In this document: positions 1-10,358 of the stretch, one piece after another
Layout: each line of letters starts with the position of its first letter
Numbering within the stretch: the first letter of the stretch is position 1
Assembly (NCBI GenBank): GCA_039111635.1
Contig: JBCAQO010000014.1
Span: forward strand, 2,170,001-2,234,000
Source of the DNA: Heterobasidion occidentale
Lineage: Eukaryota > Basidiomycota > Agaricomycetes > Russulales > Bondarzewiaceae
DNA: 64,000 bases
Direction: 5' to 3'
The notes under the pieces: generated by a model
Told to the model about the DNA's origin: nothing
Seen by the model: the letters and a program-made list of their open reading frames with translations, nothing else
Databases searched by the model: none
Made by a program: the position numbers and the translations under genes

Positions 1-540
1 TCGAGCACACCGCGGAATCCACATCGACCTGAAGATCTGAAGCCCCGTCCCCTTCGTTCGGCCTGTTTATATACACGACTCTGTCCACCCCTTTTCACGA
101 CCAGCATTCAAAAACCTTGTATTACCTCGCCCAGTGACCGTTGTTCCTATGCCGTGTATCATCAGGTTTTATCTCTAATTACCCTTCACAGTACTACGAT
201 AAAGCTACTGTATCGTTCGCATGTATTTTATCTCGCCCCATATCTTGTTGATGTACCGCACAATATATAATGTGTATGCCGCCTTCGATGATACCACATG
301 TCGAGTGAACAAGGTCGGAGAAGGCTCAAGACAGGCTTTTGCCAAGCGGCCAAGGGAGCTGTTCGATGCTTCTCTTCCCCGTTCTCCATCTTTCTCCTGC
401 ACGACGCAAATAACAGGCTGCCTTTTGCTGCCTTCCGCTCTCATTATCATTGGAACAGGGGACTGTGGGGTACAGCGTCGATCTCACAAAAGCTCAAAAC
501 ACAGATTTTGCTGACATTCGTATCCGGATTCCGGATAGAG
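1..540. other. left-edge region without a supported gene
   Basis: No reading frame here shows a family motif or a consistent splice pattern. Short overlapping open frames on both strands have no codon bias that sets one apart. The stretch holds the upstream region of the DUF202 gene and possibly the 3' flank of a gene outside the window. An AT-rich patch near 262-272 is the only promoter-like feature, and it lies about 270 bases before the chosen start codon. Confidence 0.4.
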
Positions 541-1753
541 ATGACCAGGCGCCCCGCCCCCAGCAATGTCCTATCGCGCTCTCCAGACTCTTCCTCTTCT
601 GTTCTCAATCTGATAACAGACACGCATGGTTCTGGTTTGAGCTCGGAAGTCCACGCCTCCACATCACAATTGAGCCGCCCCATCCCGACCCAGACAGGCG
701 TAGGAGCTTCACGGATGAAGAAAAGGGCCTCCGCGGACTCGGCAAGGTTGGCAGAAGCGGATGTAGCGCTGGACGCGGATAGTGAGAGCATGAAGCCGAG
801 CTTTGATATGAGACAGGTGGGCATCACAGAGGGCAGTCGGAGCGTCGAGCAAGGGGAAAGCAGAGAGGTGGAGGGTACATCGGCTAACAGCGAGACGTTT
901 GCACCACCGGTGCGGGGGCAGTCGACAGGAAGGAGCAGGAGCAAGAAGAGGGACAGCCAAGGCGAGAGTAACAGCAATAATAGTACGTGTCTTATCCTTG
1001 CTCTTCGACATCCTCCTCAACGCACTTTCCTCGCCTAGCCCCAGATTCAACAGCGTCTCAGCCAACAACATCCCACCAGGACATAACGCGCCCGCGCCTC
1101 CTTGAATACCTTTTCACTCCCGTGCTCGTACTCGAGAATACGGGAAGCGTTGCGCGGGACCACCTCGCGTCGGAACGTACCTTTCTCGCGTATGTCCGGA
1201 CCAGCCTCGCGTTCGCCAGCGCCGGTGTTGGTGCGTCCGTAGCCTCTGCAGAAAAACATCAAAACTTACCACTTGCATCTCGTCGTTGTGGAAATGTGTG
1301 TTGGGATTGCACAGCACTCGTGCAGCTATTCACTCTTATGATGTCGAATTCAGGCGCTAGTGCCTCGTCCACCTCGTCCGCGACGAAGATGATACGCTTT
1401 GCGCGTCCGCTGGGCGCGACCGTGATCCTCATCGGCATGGTGCTCCTCATCGTCGGTGCGTTCCAACAAACCCTTTGCCTCTCACACTTCCCGCTTGCGT
1501 CCTCGCACAACCATGCCCCCAAATAGCTACATCTTCTCTCCTCCGGTGCTGAGTTGGCATATCGAACTCACCGTGGATGAAACTCGTATATGCATCCGCA
1601 CTTGCAGGCACGGTGCGTTACTTTCGCGTCCAGTCCGCCCTCACGCGTGGGCTGTTCCCCGCTGCGCGCCTCTCCGTCGCGCTCCACGCCCTCGCGGTGT
1701 GCGCGATCGTCGTCGCGGTTTTCGTGGGCGTCCTGAATGTGAAGCAGGGTTGA
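541..1753 (+). CDS. DUF202-domain small membrane protein
   Basis: Four exons are inferred: 541-982, about 1045-1230 (the acceptor could be 1039, 1045 or 1054, all in frame), 1315-1454 and 1608-1753, giving roughly 300 residues. The first 150 or so residues are Ser/Arg-rich and look disordered. The C-terminal half carries the DUF202 signature: a conserved acidic/Arg stretch (ARDHLASERTFLAYVRTSLA) runs into a first membrane helix, then RPLGATVILIGMVLLIVG (second), RYFRVQ, and a third helix ending about five residues before the stop. DUF202 proteins are small three-helix membrane proteins, some related to the VTC1 subunit of the polyphosphate polymerase complex. The true role here is unknown. 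The frame closes cleanly across all three introns, so the C-terminal model is firm; the start ATG is less certain. Confidence 0.75.
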
Positions 1754-3233
1754 GGGTGTTGAGCTGTTGGACGGCGGGTGTAGGTGGGTACGACGCGCGG
1801 CGTTCATCGATCGGGTGGTAGTGCGAGGGGCTCGCGCTGAAGGAGCTGAAGTTCGTATTGCTAGCATAATCATACCTTGGTGCCTATGATTGATTGATCG
1901 AGAGGTGCGTGCTTGATTTGCGTTTATGGCATGCCCGCTCTACGTGCGCATGAGCGCGCCTCTGCGCGCCTGCATGTCAACCCTTGGCTCTCAATCCTTC
2001 TGGCATGGTTTGGTTACTGATGTTATGTCCTGTCCCGATATCAGATACACTTCATACGTTATTAATGACGAGACTACGCCTTTTGATGTTTGTGGCGAGG
2101 ATCTGTGATGCAGGCTGCTTGCGGCACGCTTCGAGGGGTATGCGCAAGGTGAGGTCAAAATATCGTCCATTAGTGATTTGCTCATCATCTGTATCACATC
2201 CAGATAGCCAAGGTATTGTCCTCGTTCCGTCTTAAGCATAATCGCGGGATCAGTCTAGCATCGCCTCGAGGCCGAAACCACTTTGGTTGACGTGTTTTGC
2301 TACTGGACCCTTGGAGCATGAACAAAATGTAGGGCAGACGGTACTGCTCTTTGCATACACTTGATCGAGCGTGGAACAGCCCTCGCATTTTTCGAGCTTC
2401 CTGGAGCGGCTGTGCAATCGATTCTGGGAGACGCGTTCTCGAAGAAGAGGTCCATATCATGTGATGACTCGATCGTGAGTATGCGCACGCCAAATGCAGG
2501 CCTTCCTAGGTACGTATTACCATCGGTAATATAGTCAATGTGCGAGGACTCTCCTGCACATATACACGCGGTGATTGATCTCTCAAGCTTTTCAATGCGA
2601 CGGCTTTTCTTCGGGCTGACCCTTCCTGCGCCAACCCTTATGGGGACCTGCATCACGACGCATCACGACGCGTTCTGCCATGGACTTGTTGCTGTCACTG
2701 AGGGAACCAACATGATGATCACCATCACGGTCTTCAGAAGAGAAGAGGCTTGGTAGTGAGTGAGTGGTGAATCGCTGCTCAGAAGTGCTTTGTGGGGGAG
2801 CAGGTCAGTACAGATTGGGATATGTGCTGGGTTTTCAATCATATCGATTTATGGTGCGTAATTTCCTTAAGGCTTGCTTGATGCAATAATCCATGGCTGT
2901 TGGCCAAATGCCAGTTTGGTCATGCTGCCAAGCTTGTCATATATACAAAGATGCAAGAGCGCCAAAAGAAACACTTGTGGAGTAGGGTACGTCAAGATAG
3001 GGCAGAAGGACGGTAGATATCGATGACCCGATAGATGGCACAGATGCGCAAGCGCCAAGGGTCCCGATGTCCTCAGAATATGGCAAGTGAACATCTATGC
3101 CATACTCAGGCGCCCACAAGCATATATATGGGCTTCCGCTCCGCGTGGGCGCAATCTCTCCCATGCTGATGATCCACCGTTCGTGTCCTCCCCTAATCCC
3201 AACCCCTGTTGTCACTGTACGACGCCCTCCGTC
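1754..3233. other. 1.5 kb without a recognisable gene
   Basis: Both strands contain only short open frames with no recognised motif and no run of splice sites that would join them. The stretch separates two plus-strand genes and is presumably the 3' flank of the DUF202 gene plus the promoter of the receptor gene. An upstream ATG at 3087 is in frame with the receptor start, so the receptor could begin within this stretch. Confidence 0.4.
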
Positions 3234-4937
3234 ATGTCGATCGTCACAATTCCTCCTGGTGTAGTGTGCACTGCCGAGGAATACGCGCTCTCCCTCAAGT
3301 CGGCCGAGAATCCGTATCCGCCGATCACCTGTTTGACCCGCGGGCAGAGCTTCGGCGTCGTGGTTTGTCCCTTTTCACGTCCTGCTTTGCCTCGCGCTAT
3401 CCTGCAAGCTATAAGCTCACTTCGCACTTGCTGTTCTGGCGCGTTCATGACGTGTCGTGCTTAGCTGATCGTCGAAGCGGCCTCGGTATCTATGTTGGCA
3501 GTGCTGTCGATCTTCGCGCTTATCATTGTGCGTCTCCGCATTCGTCCTGTGATCCGCGCTGGAGAATCAATTCAGCTAGGCTTGATGAACTCCTTTTTCT
3601 GCAGAGAAACTACTATCGACATTCAGTACACGATCCTCGAGGAAACTGGCGGCTGCTTAAGCAGCCAATGGATATATTCATGGTACGCTCTGCTCTAAAC
3701 GGAGTTCTTTTTTATGTGACTTGGCCCAGCTATCACTGTTGTGCTCTGATTTGTTGCAAGCCGCGCCATTGGTCTTGGCCATCAAATGGATCCATGAAGG
3801 AAAGCTATACACAGGGAATTTCTGTACATCACAAGGTATGTTTACCCCGTTGCAAATGTCTGTCACCGAGGTTCAAGACGGCATGTATAGGTGCCATATC
3901 GCAGGTTGGCGAGACTGGGGTGGCGATTGCGACGTTCGTGAGTCTCTCGTTAACAGCACTACCATGGGTATCTTGTCTGATGGTAGGCCGTCCTTGATCT
4001 GGTTATGCCTAGGTCATCGCAGTACACACATTTGTTGCCGTGATGTGGCGAAAAGGCACTCGTACGCGTCTCTGGGCTTTCATCGTTGTTGGATGTATCT
4101 GGGCCTTTGTGATCATCTTTGTTGGCGTCAATGTCGGCATCCACAAGCGCAATGGCGATCTTTATGACACGCCGACGCCGGTGAGCTTTGATATCGCGTC
4201 ATCAAACCAGCGTAGTTAACAAGGACTATCGCGGTAGTTCTGGTGCTGGATCGGCGGCAAGTTTTTGGACGAGCGCATCGCGGGGAATATCTCTGGTTGT
4301 GGCTGGCTCTGGTCACGTCGGCACTCGTCTACATACCGCTCTCGCTGTGGAGCAGAGGCAACCTATCGGTCGACCCCAAAATATGGTGGAAGTTCCGCTT
4401 GCACAGAAAAGTTCAAGTGGAAGACTCGGATGGCTCACAACGCCGCGCCATGGCCATGCTTGCGTGAGTGGACGGTTTTTCGCACGCGTAGGGTCACTTA
4501 TCATTACACAGATACCCACTCGTGTATGCCATTATCGTGGGCCCGACATCCGTCATTCGCTGGATCAACTTCGGTTGGAGACACGGGGCAAGGACACGCC
4601 AACCTCTCTCTCCTTCCTCGCCAGCGTGCTCTTCAGCCTTTCCGGTGCATTGAACGTCACCCTGCTTTTGACCACGCGTCCGGAGCTCCTCCTCCTGCAC
4701 AAGCCGCAAAACACAAATCGCGCAGCAGACGCAAGCGCGTCATCCGGAGCCTCGCATTCGCGACCCGCTCTCGGCCTTCCGCAGAGGAGTCTGAGAAGCA
4801 TGATCGGCAAGAGCAAAATGCCAGATCGGATGAAGTTAGGTCAGCTGGAGGAGGATTCGACTGTGGGATGGGATGTGCCATTGGAAACGAGGTCGAGTGC
4901 AGTGTCGTTACCGGGTTCCAGCGTCACCGATGCATGA
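3234..4937 (+). CDS. Git3/Gpr1-like seven-transmembrane receptor (two apparent frameshifts)
   Basis: Eight exons: 3234-3362, 3465-3527, 3605-3682, 3730-3835, 3891-3937, 4013-4180, 4238-4463 and 4512-4937. Helix 1 is in exon 2 (VEAASVSMLAVLSIFALII), helix 2 in exon 4 (LSLLCSDLLQAAPLVLAI), helix 3 spans exons 5-6 (GETGVAIATF / VIAVHTFVAVMW), helix 4 ends exon 6, helix 5 is in exon 7 (EYLWLWLALVTSALVYIPL), and helices 6 and 7 are in exon 8 (YAIIVGPTSVIRWINF; SLSGALN). This pattern matches fungal G-protein-coupled receptors of the Git3/Gpr1 and cAMP-receptor-like type, which sense sugars or other nutrients at the plasma membrane and signal to cAMP. The ligand is not predictable. Reading through requires one extra base in the G4 run at 4282-4285 and one near 4574. 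No GT-AG intron can explain either slip. An in-frame upstream ATG lies at 3087. Confidence 0.65.
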
Positions 4938-5563
4938 ACGCAAAAAAGGAACATCTGATACGGGAAGTGTAAATTATGATGTATACTACTGGGCTCTGGT
5001 TTCGTTACTCGGTCCTCATTGCATGTATGGCTTTCTTGCTGAGCACGGGGTGTTGGTGCGCAGGCCCAATGCCATGCATTTTCAATGCGACACATCGCAA
5101 CATTCTTAAGTATGGACTCCGAAAGGGCATTGGTAGGACAGTTGACCAATACGTGTACGTAGGACGACTGCAAGAGAGAATAGGTCAATCAGAAACGAGA
5201 TGTGAGTCGGTTGTTAACTGCTTTGAAGGCAAGGGATGTACATCGGAGACCGTCTCGCAGAAGAGGGATGCTCACTATTGATGCTCTGCAGGGAGGCGAG
5301 CTGGAACACCCTGCAAGACAATGGGCTTAGCGTTAGAATAAGGAGACCATATACAGCGGTTACGATTCTGAAGATCCACGCAAAGGCGACTGTTTATACA
5401 TCGGCGAAAGATATGGAGTCTTCGCTATGAGCAGTCCTTGGTCAAAAAATGGGTATCAACGCTATCCCCTAAAACTCTGGAACAAGGAATCTTGATCTGA
5501 CGCCCACAGACTTGTCCTCGGCTTTTTAAGAAGCAATTTTTGCGATGAGAGTGGAATCACCGG
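4938..5563. other. intergenic stretch between convergent genes
   Basis: About 0.6 kb between the receptor (plus strand) and the first HNH paralogue (minus strand). It should contain both 3' ends. I see no motif-bearing open frame, no repeat and no clear terminator signal. Confidence 0.4.
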
Positions 5564-6418
5564 TCATTTCACCGCAGAGGTCGAGGGAGTAGGAGCAGGT
5601 GGCTCATCTTCAGCTAGAGGAAAATCTGAGAGCTCTTTCCAGAGCGTTACGATACTGTGAAGCAGCGCAAACGTTTCTAGAACCACAGGAGGCTGATTCA
5701 CGCCATCGAGCCCATCAAAACTGTCTAGTGTCAAGAAGGCTTTCAGGATAATGAAATATGGGTGCGCTTGGCATCTCAGAACGGGGGGAAATTGGGTGTA
5801 CGGTGGGCTGAAGTTACGTGTCTTCATGCCAGGGCCGTCACTTCGAGAGATTGTTAACCCTTGCAGGCTCAGAGGAATAAATGTGACATAAGATGAGAAG
5901 GTCTGAATGGAAGAGGTGAGATTTGTAGGAGACACGGACTTGATGACTGACTGCTTTGATGGGCGCGTTGACTCGCCTCTTTTTATTGCGCAACAGCTCT
6001 AATAGCACCCGCAGCAAGTCATCCTTCACAGGAGCAATAATCCATCTTCCGGATTTCCATGTAGCCTTCCAGTCAGCCCTTACTGCAACGAATGTCAATT
6101 GAGAGCGATGTTGATCGCTAGAAACATGAACGAACAGCTGATGACATTGCGAGGACTGTCAACTGTAAAGGTTGCGCCGCATTTCTTTAAGAATTCTTGT
6201 ATCTATATACGAAAAGGGGGAGTTCTGTGAGACATAACTTGGTCTTATTTTGCGAGTGCATTCGCTACGATTCTGCAAAATAGGGTTGAACAGCCTGAGC
6301 GCACCTTGGGGTCTTCAACCTCGCTTTCTGACAAAACATGTGCGGTGCAGATCGCTTCTGAAGGCACACCTTCATTGGTGATCAAACAACGCAGTTCAGG
6401 CTGCACATCGACTGCCAT
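5564..6418 (-). CDS. HNH-nuclease-domain protein, paralogue A
   Basis: Minus strand, four exons joined by splice sites at positions equivalent to those of paralogue B. Exon 1 carries CLITNEG and AHVLSESE, exon 2 a short segment ending SPRNVIS, exon 3 RADWKA...GRWIIAPVKDD, and exon 4 PPYTQFPP and HPYFIILKAF up to LWKELSDFPL. The order Cys, AHxL, N and DW is that of the large basidiomycete HNH endonuclease-like family, in which the AHxL His and the N are catalytic or zinc ligands. Known members, as I remember them, usually have His directly after the DW tryptophan; here it is Lys, so activity is doubtful. The ATG at 6418 is chosen because a TTG-started extension has no counterpart. Sequence upstream of it resembles the N-terminus of paralogue B in a shifted frame, so this copy may be truncated. 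Function in fungi is unknown. Confidence 0.6.
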
Positions 6419-6422
6419 AGGA

Positions 6423-6725
6423 TCATGTAGCGATGACAAGAGACTGGATGATATTCAGTCGACGACAACAGATGCGATCGACATTGTTTGGTACACCAAA
6501 CAAGGCGGCAGCGGCCGAGTCGTCAAGTAGTCGATTGGAACAGACTGGAGAGAGCTCAGGATGCAGGTTGAGATCTGAAAATGGCAGATGATGCTGGTAA
6601 AGTCTGTTCCTGAGAAACTGTTTAGACGACCTCGACTGTTTGTGAGGCGGCAAGTGAAACAAAGGTGCGGGAGGTATTTGATCGTCTAGAGGAAATTCTG
6701 AGACCTCTTTCCAGAGTCTGCAAGC
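6423..6725 (-). pseudogene. C-terminal relic of a third HNH-family copy
   Basis: On the minus strand, reading from about 6725 down, the translation starts abruptly with LWKEVSEFPLDD. This matches the conserved LWKELSDFPL block near the end of both flanking paralogues. It then runs open through a diverged tail (PPAPLFHLPPHKQSR) to a stop at 6423-6425. Nothing resembling the upstream exons (AHVL, RNVI or DWK) is found before it in 6726-6864. The simplest reading is a partial tandem duplication or a decayed third member of the array. It overlaps the likely promoter of paralogue A. Confidence 0.5.
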
Positions 6726-6864
6726 AAGCGAACTACTTAAATTGGATTGCCAGTGATAGCAATTCTACTCAGCAAGGAGAGGACAACAAGGAGAATAGGA
6801 GCGCATTGGATGCGCATGGAAACCTCCTCGAGTCACGATTGGCATCTGCTAGGCTCCTCACCAT

Positions 6865-7958
6865 TCACATCGAAACTGGCTGATCTCTCATTATACCCAC
6901 TCGTGCCCGAACGCGATCCGAATGAGCATCTCGTTTGGTCCTGTTAGACTGTGATTGAGTCAAAGCATCCAGTTTTCTCTTGTTAGAAGGACTGACTTCG
7001 ACGGGACTTGATTTCCTCTCCTCTAAAGGGAAGTCAGACAGCTCTTTCCAGAGCCCGACGATAGTATGGAGTAGCGAATACGTCTCCAAAGCTGATTCCT
7101 GGTCTAAGGCCTTGAGCCTGTCGAGCGTTGAAAACGCTCTGAGTATGATCAAGTACGGGTGTGCCTCGCATTCCATGTCGAAGAATTGGGGGTATGGTGG
7201 ATCATGGACCTTTGCCCTGCCATCTTCAAAGCGGCGGAGAAACACGAGGCCACCAAGGTTGAGAGGCATGAACTCGACCATGCATCGATTTGCTGAGAGA
7301 ATCTAGATGATGGCATATATGTGTGTGTGTATACAGGAGAAGAAACGGCATGACTGACATCCTCGATAGGCGTGGTACCCCTTTTCTGTTTTGAAGTGAG
7401 CATGGCACCTAATATGCGGAGCAAGTCGTCCCTGGTCGGAACAATGACCCATCTTCGAGCATCATACGTGGCCTTCCAATCGACCCTCACTGAAACGGTG
7501 GTGAAGATATCAATAAACAACGAATCTTCTCGTCCTACAACACCATGGACGCACATGGTATTGTGTTATGAGAGCTGCTGAGCGCACCGCATGTGGTCAG
7601 AAACTTCTTGATCTGACATGCGACAGATTCAGGTGGATTAGGTGCAGTCCAGAACGAAGGTATGATCTCTATAATAATCACTATGAAGATGGCAGGTTGT
7701 ACACACCTGAGGGTCGTCAATCTCTGATTCAGACAATACGTGGGTAGCACAGATTGCTTCCGGCGGGCCAAAATCGTTTGTGATAAGGCAACGGGTGGTC
7801 TGCCCGCCATTGGCCATGGAACTGAGGCTGAAGGAGTACAAAAGTAGAGCTTCGAGGATGGCGACCGAGTGAAGAACCCGGTGATATGGAGATGGCTGGT
7901 CAGGGAAGGTCGGGGAGCGTGTTTCCTTGTCCGGCAACAGCCTGTAAACGCTTGGCAT
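6865..7958 (-). CDS. HNH-nuclease-domain protein, paralogue B
   Basis: Minus strand, four exons with the same intron positions and phases as paralogue A. Exon 1 starts at the ATG at 7958 and contains SPYHRVLHSVAILEALLL followed by CLITNDFG and THVLSESE. Exon 2 ends in SHNTIP. Exon 3 has RVDWKATYD and RRWVIVPTRDD. Exon 4 has PPYPQFFD, EAHPYLIILRAF and LWKELSDFPLEE, then a basic tail to the stop at 6865. The N-terminal YHRVL segment is typical of full-length basidiomycete HNH-domain proteins, so this copy looks complete. As in paralogue A, the His expected after DW is Lys. The shared intron positions and blocks of near identity show that A and B arose by local duplication. Role unknown; a degenerate nuclease or DNA-binding function is possible. 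Confidence 0.65.
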
Positions 7959-8254
7959 CGGGACATCTCAGCCAAACCCTGTTCTCTTCCGGGACGACGC
8001 GTGCGTTCATCCAACTCGTTGACTTGGTCGCCTGCAACATATCACAACAACACTATGCTGCGCCCGTACTTCCGTGCTTTCCGATCCTCGACCCTCTGAA
8101 ATTCCCAGATGTGCAGGCGGGCGCGACCACGAGCGGGTCGTGCGAGACGTAAACGGACGCCAGCGAAGGAGATAAGAATGACATTCGGACTTGTATGTTG
8201 TGTCTGCTTTAGCTCATGCCAAACACGGCCAACGTCCCGCCAGCCTCGCCTCTG

Positions 8255-8265
8255 GCTATATAAAC
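8255..8265 (+). promoter_or_regulatory. TATA box of the secreted repeat-protein gene
   Basis: The sequence gctatataaac lies about 100 bases before the ATG at 8361. It is followed by a C-rich pyrimidine tract (8264-8300), a common core-promoter layout in highly expressed fungal genes. It is one of the clearest TATA boxes in the window, which suggests strong regulated expression of the gene downstream. Confidence 0.6.
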
Positions 8266-8360
8266 CCCCCTCGTCCGTCGACCTGTCCCCCCCCCACTGC
8301 CCCTTCTACTGTTGCACCACCTTCATTTCTATCCCATACATCTCTATACCCCACAACACC

Positions 8361-9758
8361 ATGACGCTTCACCCTAACGTCGCCCACCTCCTTGCGATAT
8401 GGCTCTCCGCCACCTTTGCCTTCGCTCTTCCTGTCAAGTCCGACTTCAGATCTGGTATGCCGTCTAAGATGCCTCCAGGATCCAAGGGCCCCGCCATCGG
8501 TAATCTGGCTGATCTTCTCGGCCGCTCCCCTCGCGGTTTCTCGGCTGCTCCTCACCAACCCTCCATCGGCGACCTGACAAGCATTCTTGGGAGCCGTTCA
8601 CCTGCCAGGTTCTCCTCTACTCCACAATCCGATGGTTCCCCTGTTGCTGCACTCACCGGTCTTCTCAGTCGCTCGTTGCTCGAGGAACGCGAGGATGATG
8701 TCACTAGCGGGCTCACGAATCCTTTCGGCGTGGACTTTGACTACCACGGCTACGATGGCCACTCTGCTGACGGTAGTAAGCAAACTAGGGATATGCCGCC
8801 TGATTTCTGGGGACATCGTCGCGGCGGTTCATCAGCTCTTGATTCGCCCACTCCTAAGATCGATGGCGGGCGGATTCACAGCCGTCAATTTGTTGGCTTT
8901 GCTCGCGAGGACGGGAGTATCGCTTTGCCCAATCCCGATCTTGACGTCGAATTTGCAAAGCTTGATGCCCGGAACCTTCTGGGAGGCGTTTCTCCTCCCT
9001 CGTCGTCACCAGCTGCTGCCGTCGCACCTGCTCCTCCCCCGGTCGCCGCTGCGGCATCGTCCCCAGCACCCAGCGTTCCCGCGACTCACAAGGCGCCTAC
9101 AATGCTTGGTTTGCCGATGCCCAAGATCGACACAGGTCACATTCACTTCCGCCGTGATGGAGGCAGCGTAGGGATCCCTGATCCTTCGCTCGACACTCAG
9201 ATGCCGAAGCTTGATACTCGCGAGATTACCGCCGCATCCGCTCCAGCGCCTGTAGAACCAGCTTCAGATTCACAGATCGATACGTCTGGTATCAATCTTC
9301 CATCTCCGGATATCGACTTGGGGAGTGTGGGTTTCCGTCGTGAGATGGGCCTTGCGCTACCGAATCCGGATCTAGGAGTCGATTTGCTAGAGCTTGGGAA
9401 GCGCCACTTCCCGCTGCCAGAGCCTGCCGTGAATGCTGAGACGACCCCGCACCCGCCTCCGCCTCCTCACGCTGTGAATGCTGAAGCGGCTGCTCCCCCG
9501 CCTCCACCTCCACCCGCTGTTCCCCCTACAGCTCCTCCCGCAGCTTCGATCTCACCGACTTTCCCTGCACCTCCATCGCCTGCTGCACTTGTGGCGCCCG
9601 CTCCTCCTCCTCCTACCGTTCCGCCCCCTCCCGCTCCAGTCACCCCTGCACCCCCACCTGCACCTGCACCAGCTCCACCTGGACACAAGAAGTTGGATAC
9701 TCTGAGTTCTCTCAAGCTTCCGACGCCAAAGCTTGACTTAGGACACATCCACATGTGA
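8361..9758 (+). CDS. secreted proline-rich protein with two families of internal repeats
   Basis: A single exon encoding 465 residues, the only long intronless gene in the window. Residues 1-23 form a signal peptide (LLAIWLSATFAFALP). Residues 43-110 hold three copies of a roughly 24-residue unit of the form P-x-IG-x-L-x-x-LLGRSP. From residue 163 on there are three longer units, at 163, 252 and 314, built as P-x-PKID-x-GHIHFRR, then IALPNPDLD, then KLD-(A/T)R. The last residues, 454-465 (PTPKLDLGHIHM), restate the start of the unit. Linkers are Ala/Pro-rich with long PPPP runs. Basic pairs (RR near residues 153, 265 and 326; KR near 350) recur in or beside the units, so Kex2 cleavage into peptides is possible. 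No known enzyme domain was recognised. A wall- or matrix-associated structural protein and a precursor of secreted peptides are the two leading ideas. Confidence 0.75.
   Translation: MTLHPNVAHLLAIWLSATFAFALPVKSDFRSGMPSKMPPGSKGPAIGNLADLLGRSPRGFSAAPHQPSIGDLTSILGSRSPARFSSTPQSDGSPVAALTGLLSRSLLEEREDDVTSGLTNPFGVDFDYHGYDGHSADGSKQTRDMPPDFWGHRRGGSSALDSPTPKIDGGRIHSRQFVGFAREDGSIALPNPDLDVEFAKLDARNLLGGVSPPSSSPAAAVAPAPPPVAAAASSPAPSVPATHKAPTMLGLPMPKIDTGHIHFRRDGGSVGIPDPSLDTQMPKLDTREITAASAPAPVEPASDSQIDTSGINLPSPDIDLGSVGFRREMGLALPNPDLGVDLLELGKRHFPLPEPAVNAETTPHPPPPPHAVNAEAAAPPPPPPPAVPPTAPPAASISPTFPAPPSPAALVAPAPPPPTVPPPPAPVTPAPPPAPAPAPPGHKKLDTLSSLKLPTPKLDLGHIHM
8487..9755 (+). repeat. protein-coding repeat region inside the secreted gene
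   Basis: Two degenerate repeat families share one reading frame. The first has three short units, starting near 8487, 8556 and 8628. The second has units starting at 8847, 9114, 9300 and 9720, the last one cut short by the stop codon. Copies differ at synonymous and non-synonymous sites, so this is old coding duplication and not a simple microsatellite. The linkers at 8990-9080 and 9440-9680 are CCT/GCT-rich low complexity. Confidence 0.65.
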
Positions 9759-10358
9759 GGGCACGATCTCGACGGTGAGAAGTCTTGCGTTGGGAACGTG
9801 CCTTGGCCCTTGTGGTCTATAGGTGCTAAGGTATGAAAGAAGCTCGAGCGCGCCAAGACGGGGAAGGCGGAGGAAGAGGCGAAGTCGGTCGTTGACGTGG
9901 ACGGCAAAATTTGGGAAGAAGAATTGGTGTTGTACGGCCTTTCGGCCTCGTCTCCCATCGTGTAACAGTAGAATGTAGCAGAATTTCCTCTTGTACGCTT
10001 ACCTGTGTCTTGTCCTTCCTTACACACGCCCCATAATCCACATTCTTTCAAACATATCTTTTCCGGTCCCTCCCGCTCAACCTGGATATAAGATAAGGGT
10101 TTCGCTTTTCGGCTGCGAGCACTTAGAGGACACAAGCGGTAGGAGAGATGCATGTGTAATATTATAGATGTGAGATCCGGTCAGACGCTGTCGCAGGCAA
10201 ACATAACAGCTCTATCTAGGAATGTCGGCAATGCAGATATCAAGGAAGCAGAAGACGATATGAATCTAGGATTAAAGATGCGCGGGCCACCGGTGCGCGC
10301 GCAAGGGAAATCAGGCATTCGATCGGAGCGCGTGTCCGAGGACGTAAGTATCGCTGGT
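9759..10358. other. intergenic region between convergent genes
   Basis: About 0.6 kb after the repeat protein stop and before the 3' end of the MFS gene on the opposite strand. It should hold two 3' untranslated regions. No motif-bearing open frame was found. Confidence 0.4.
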
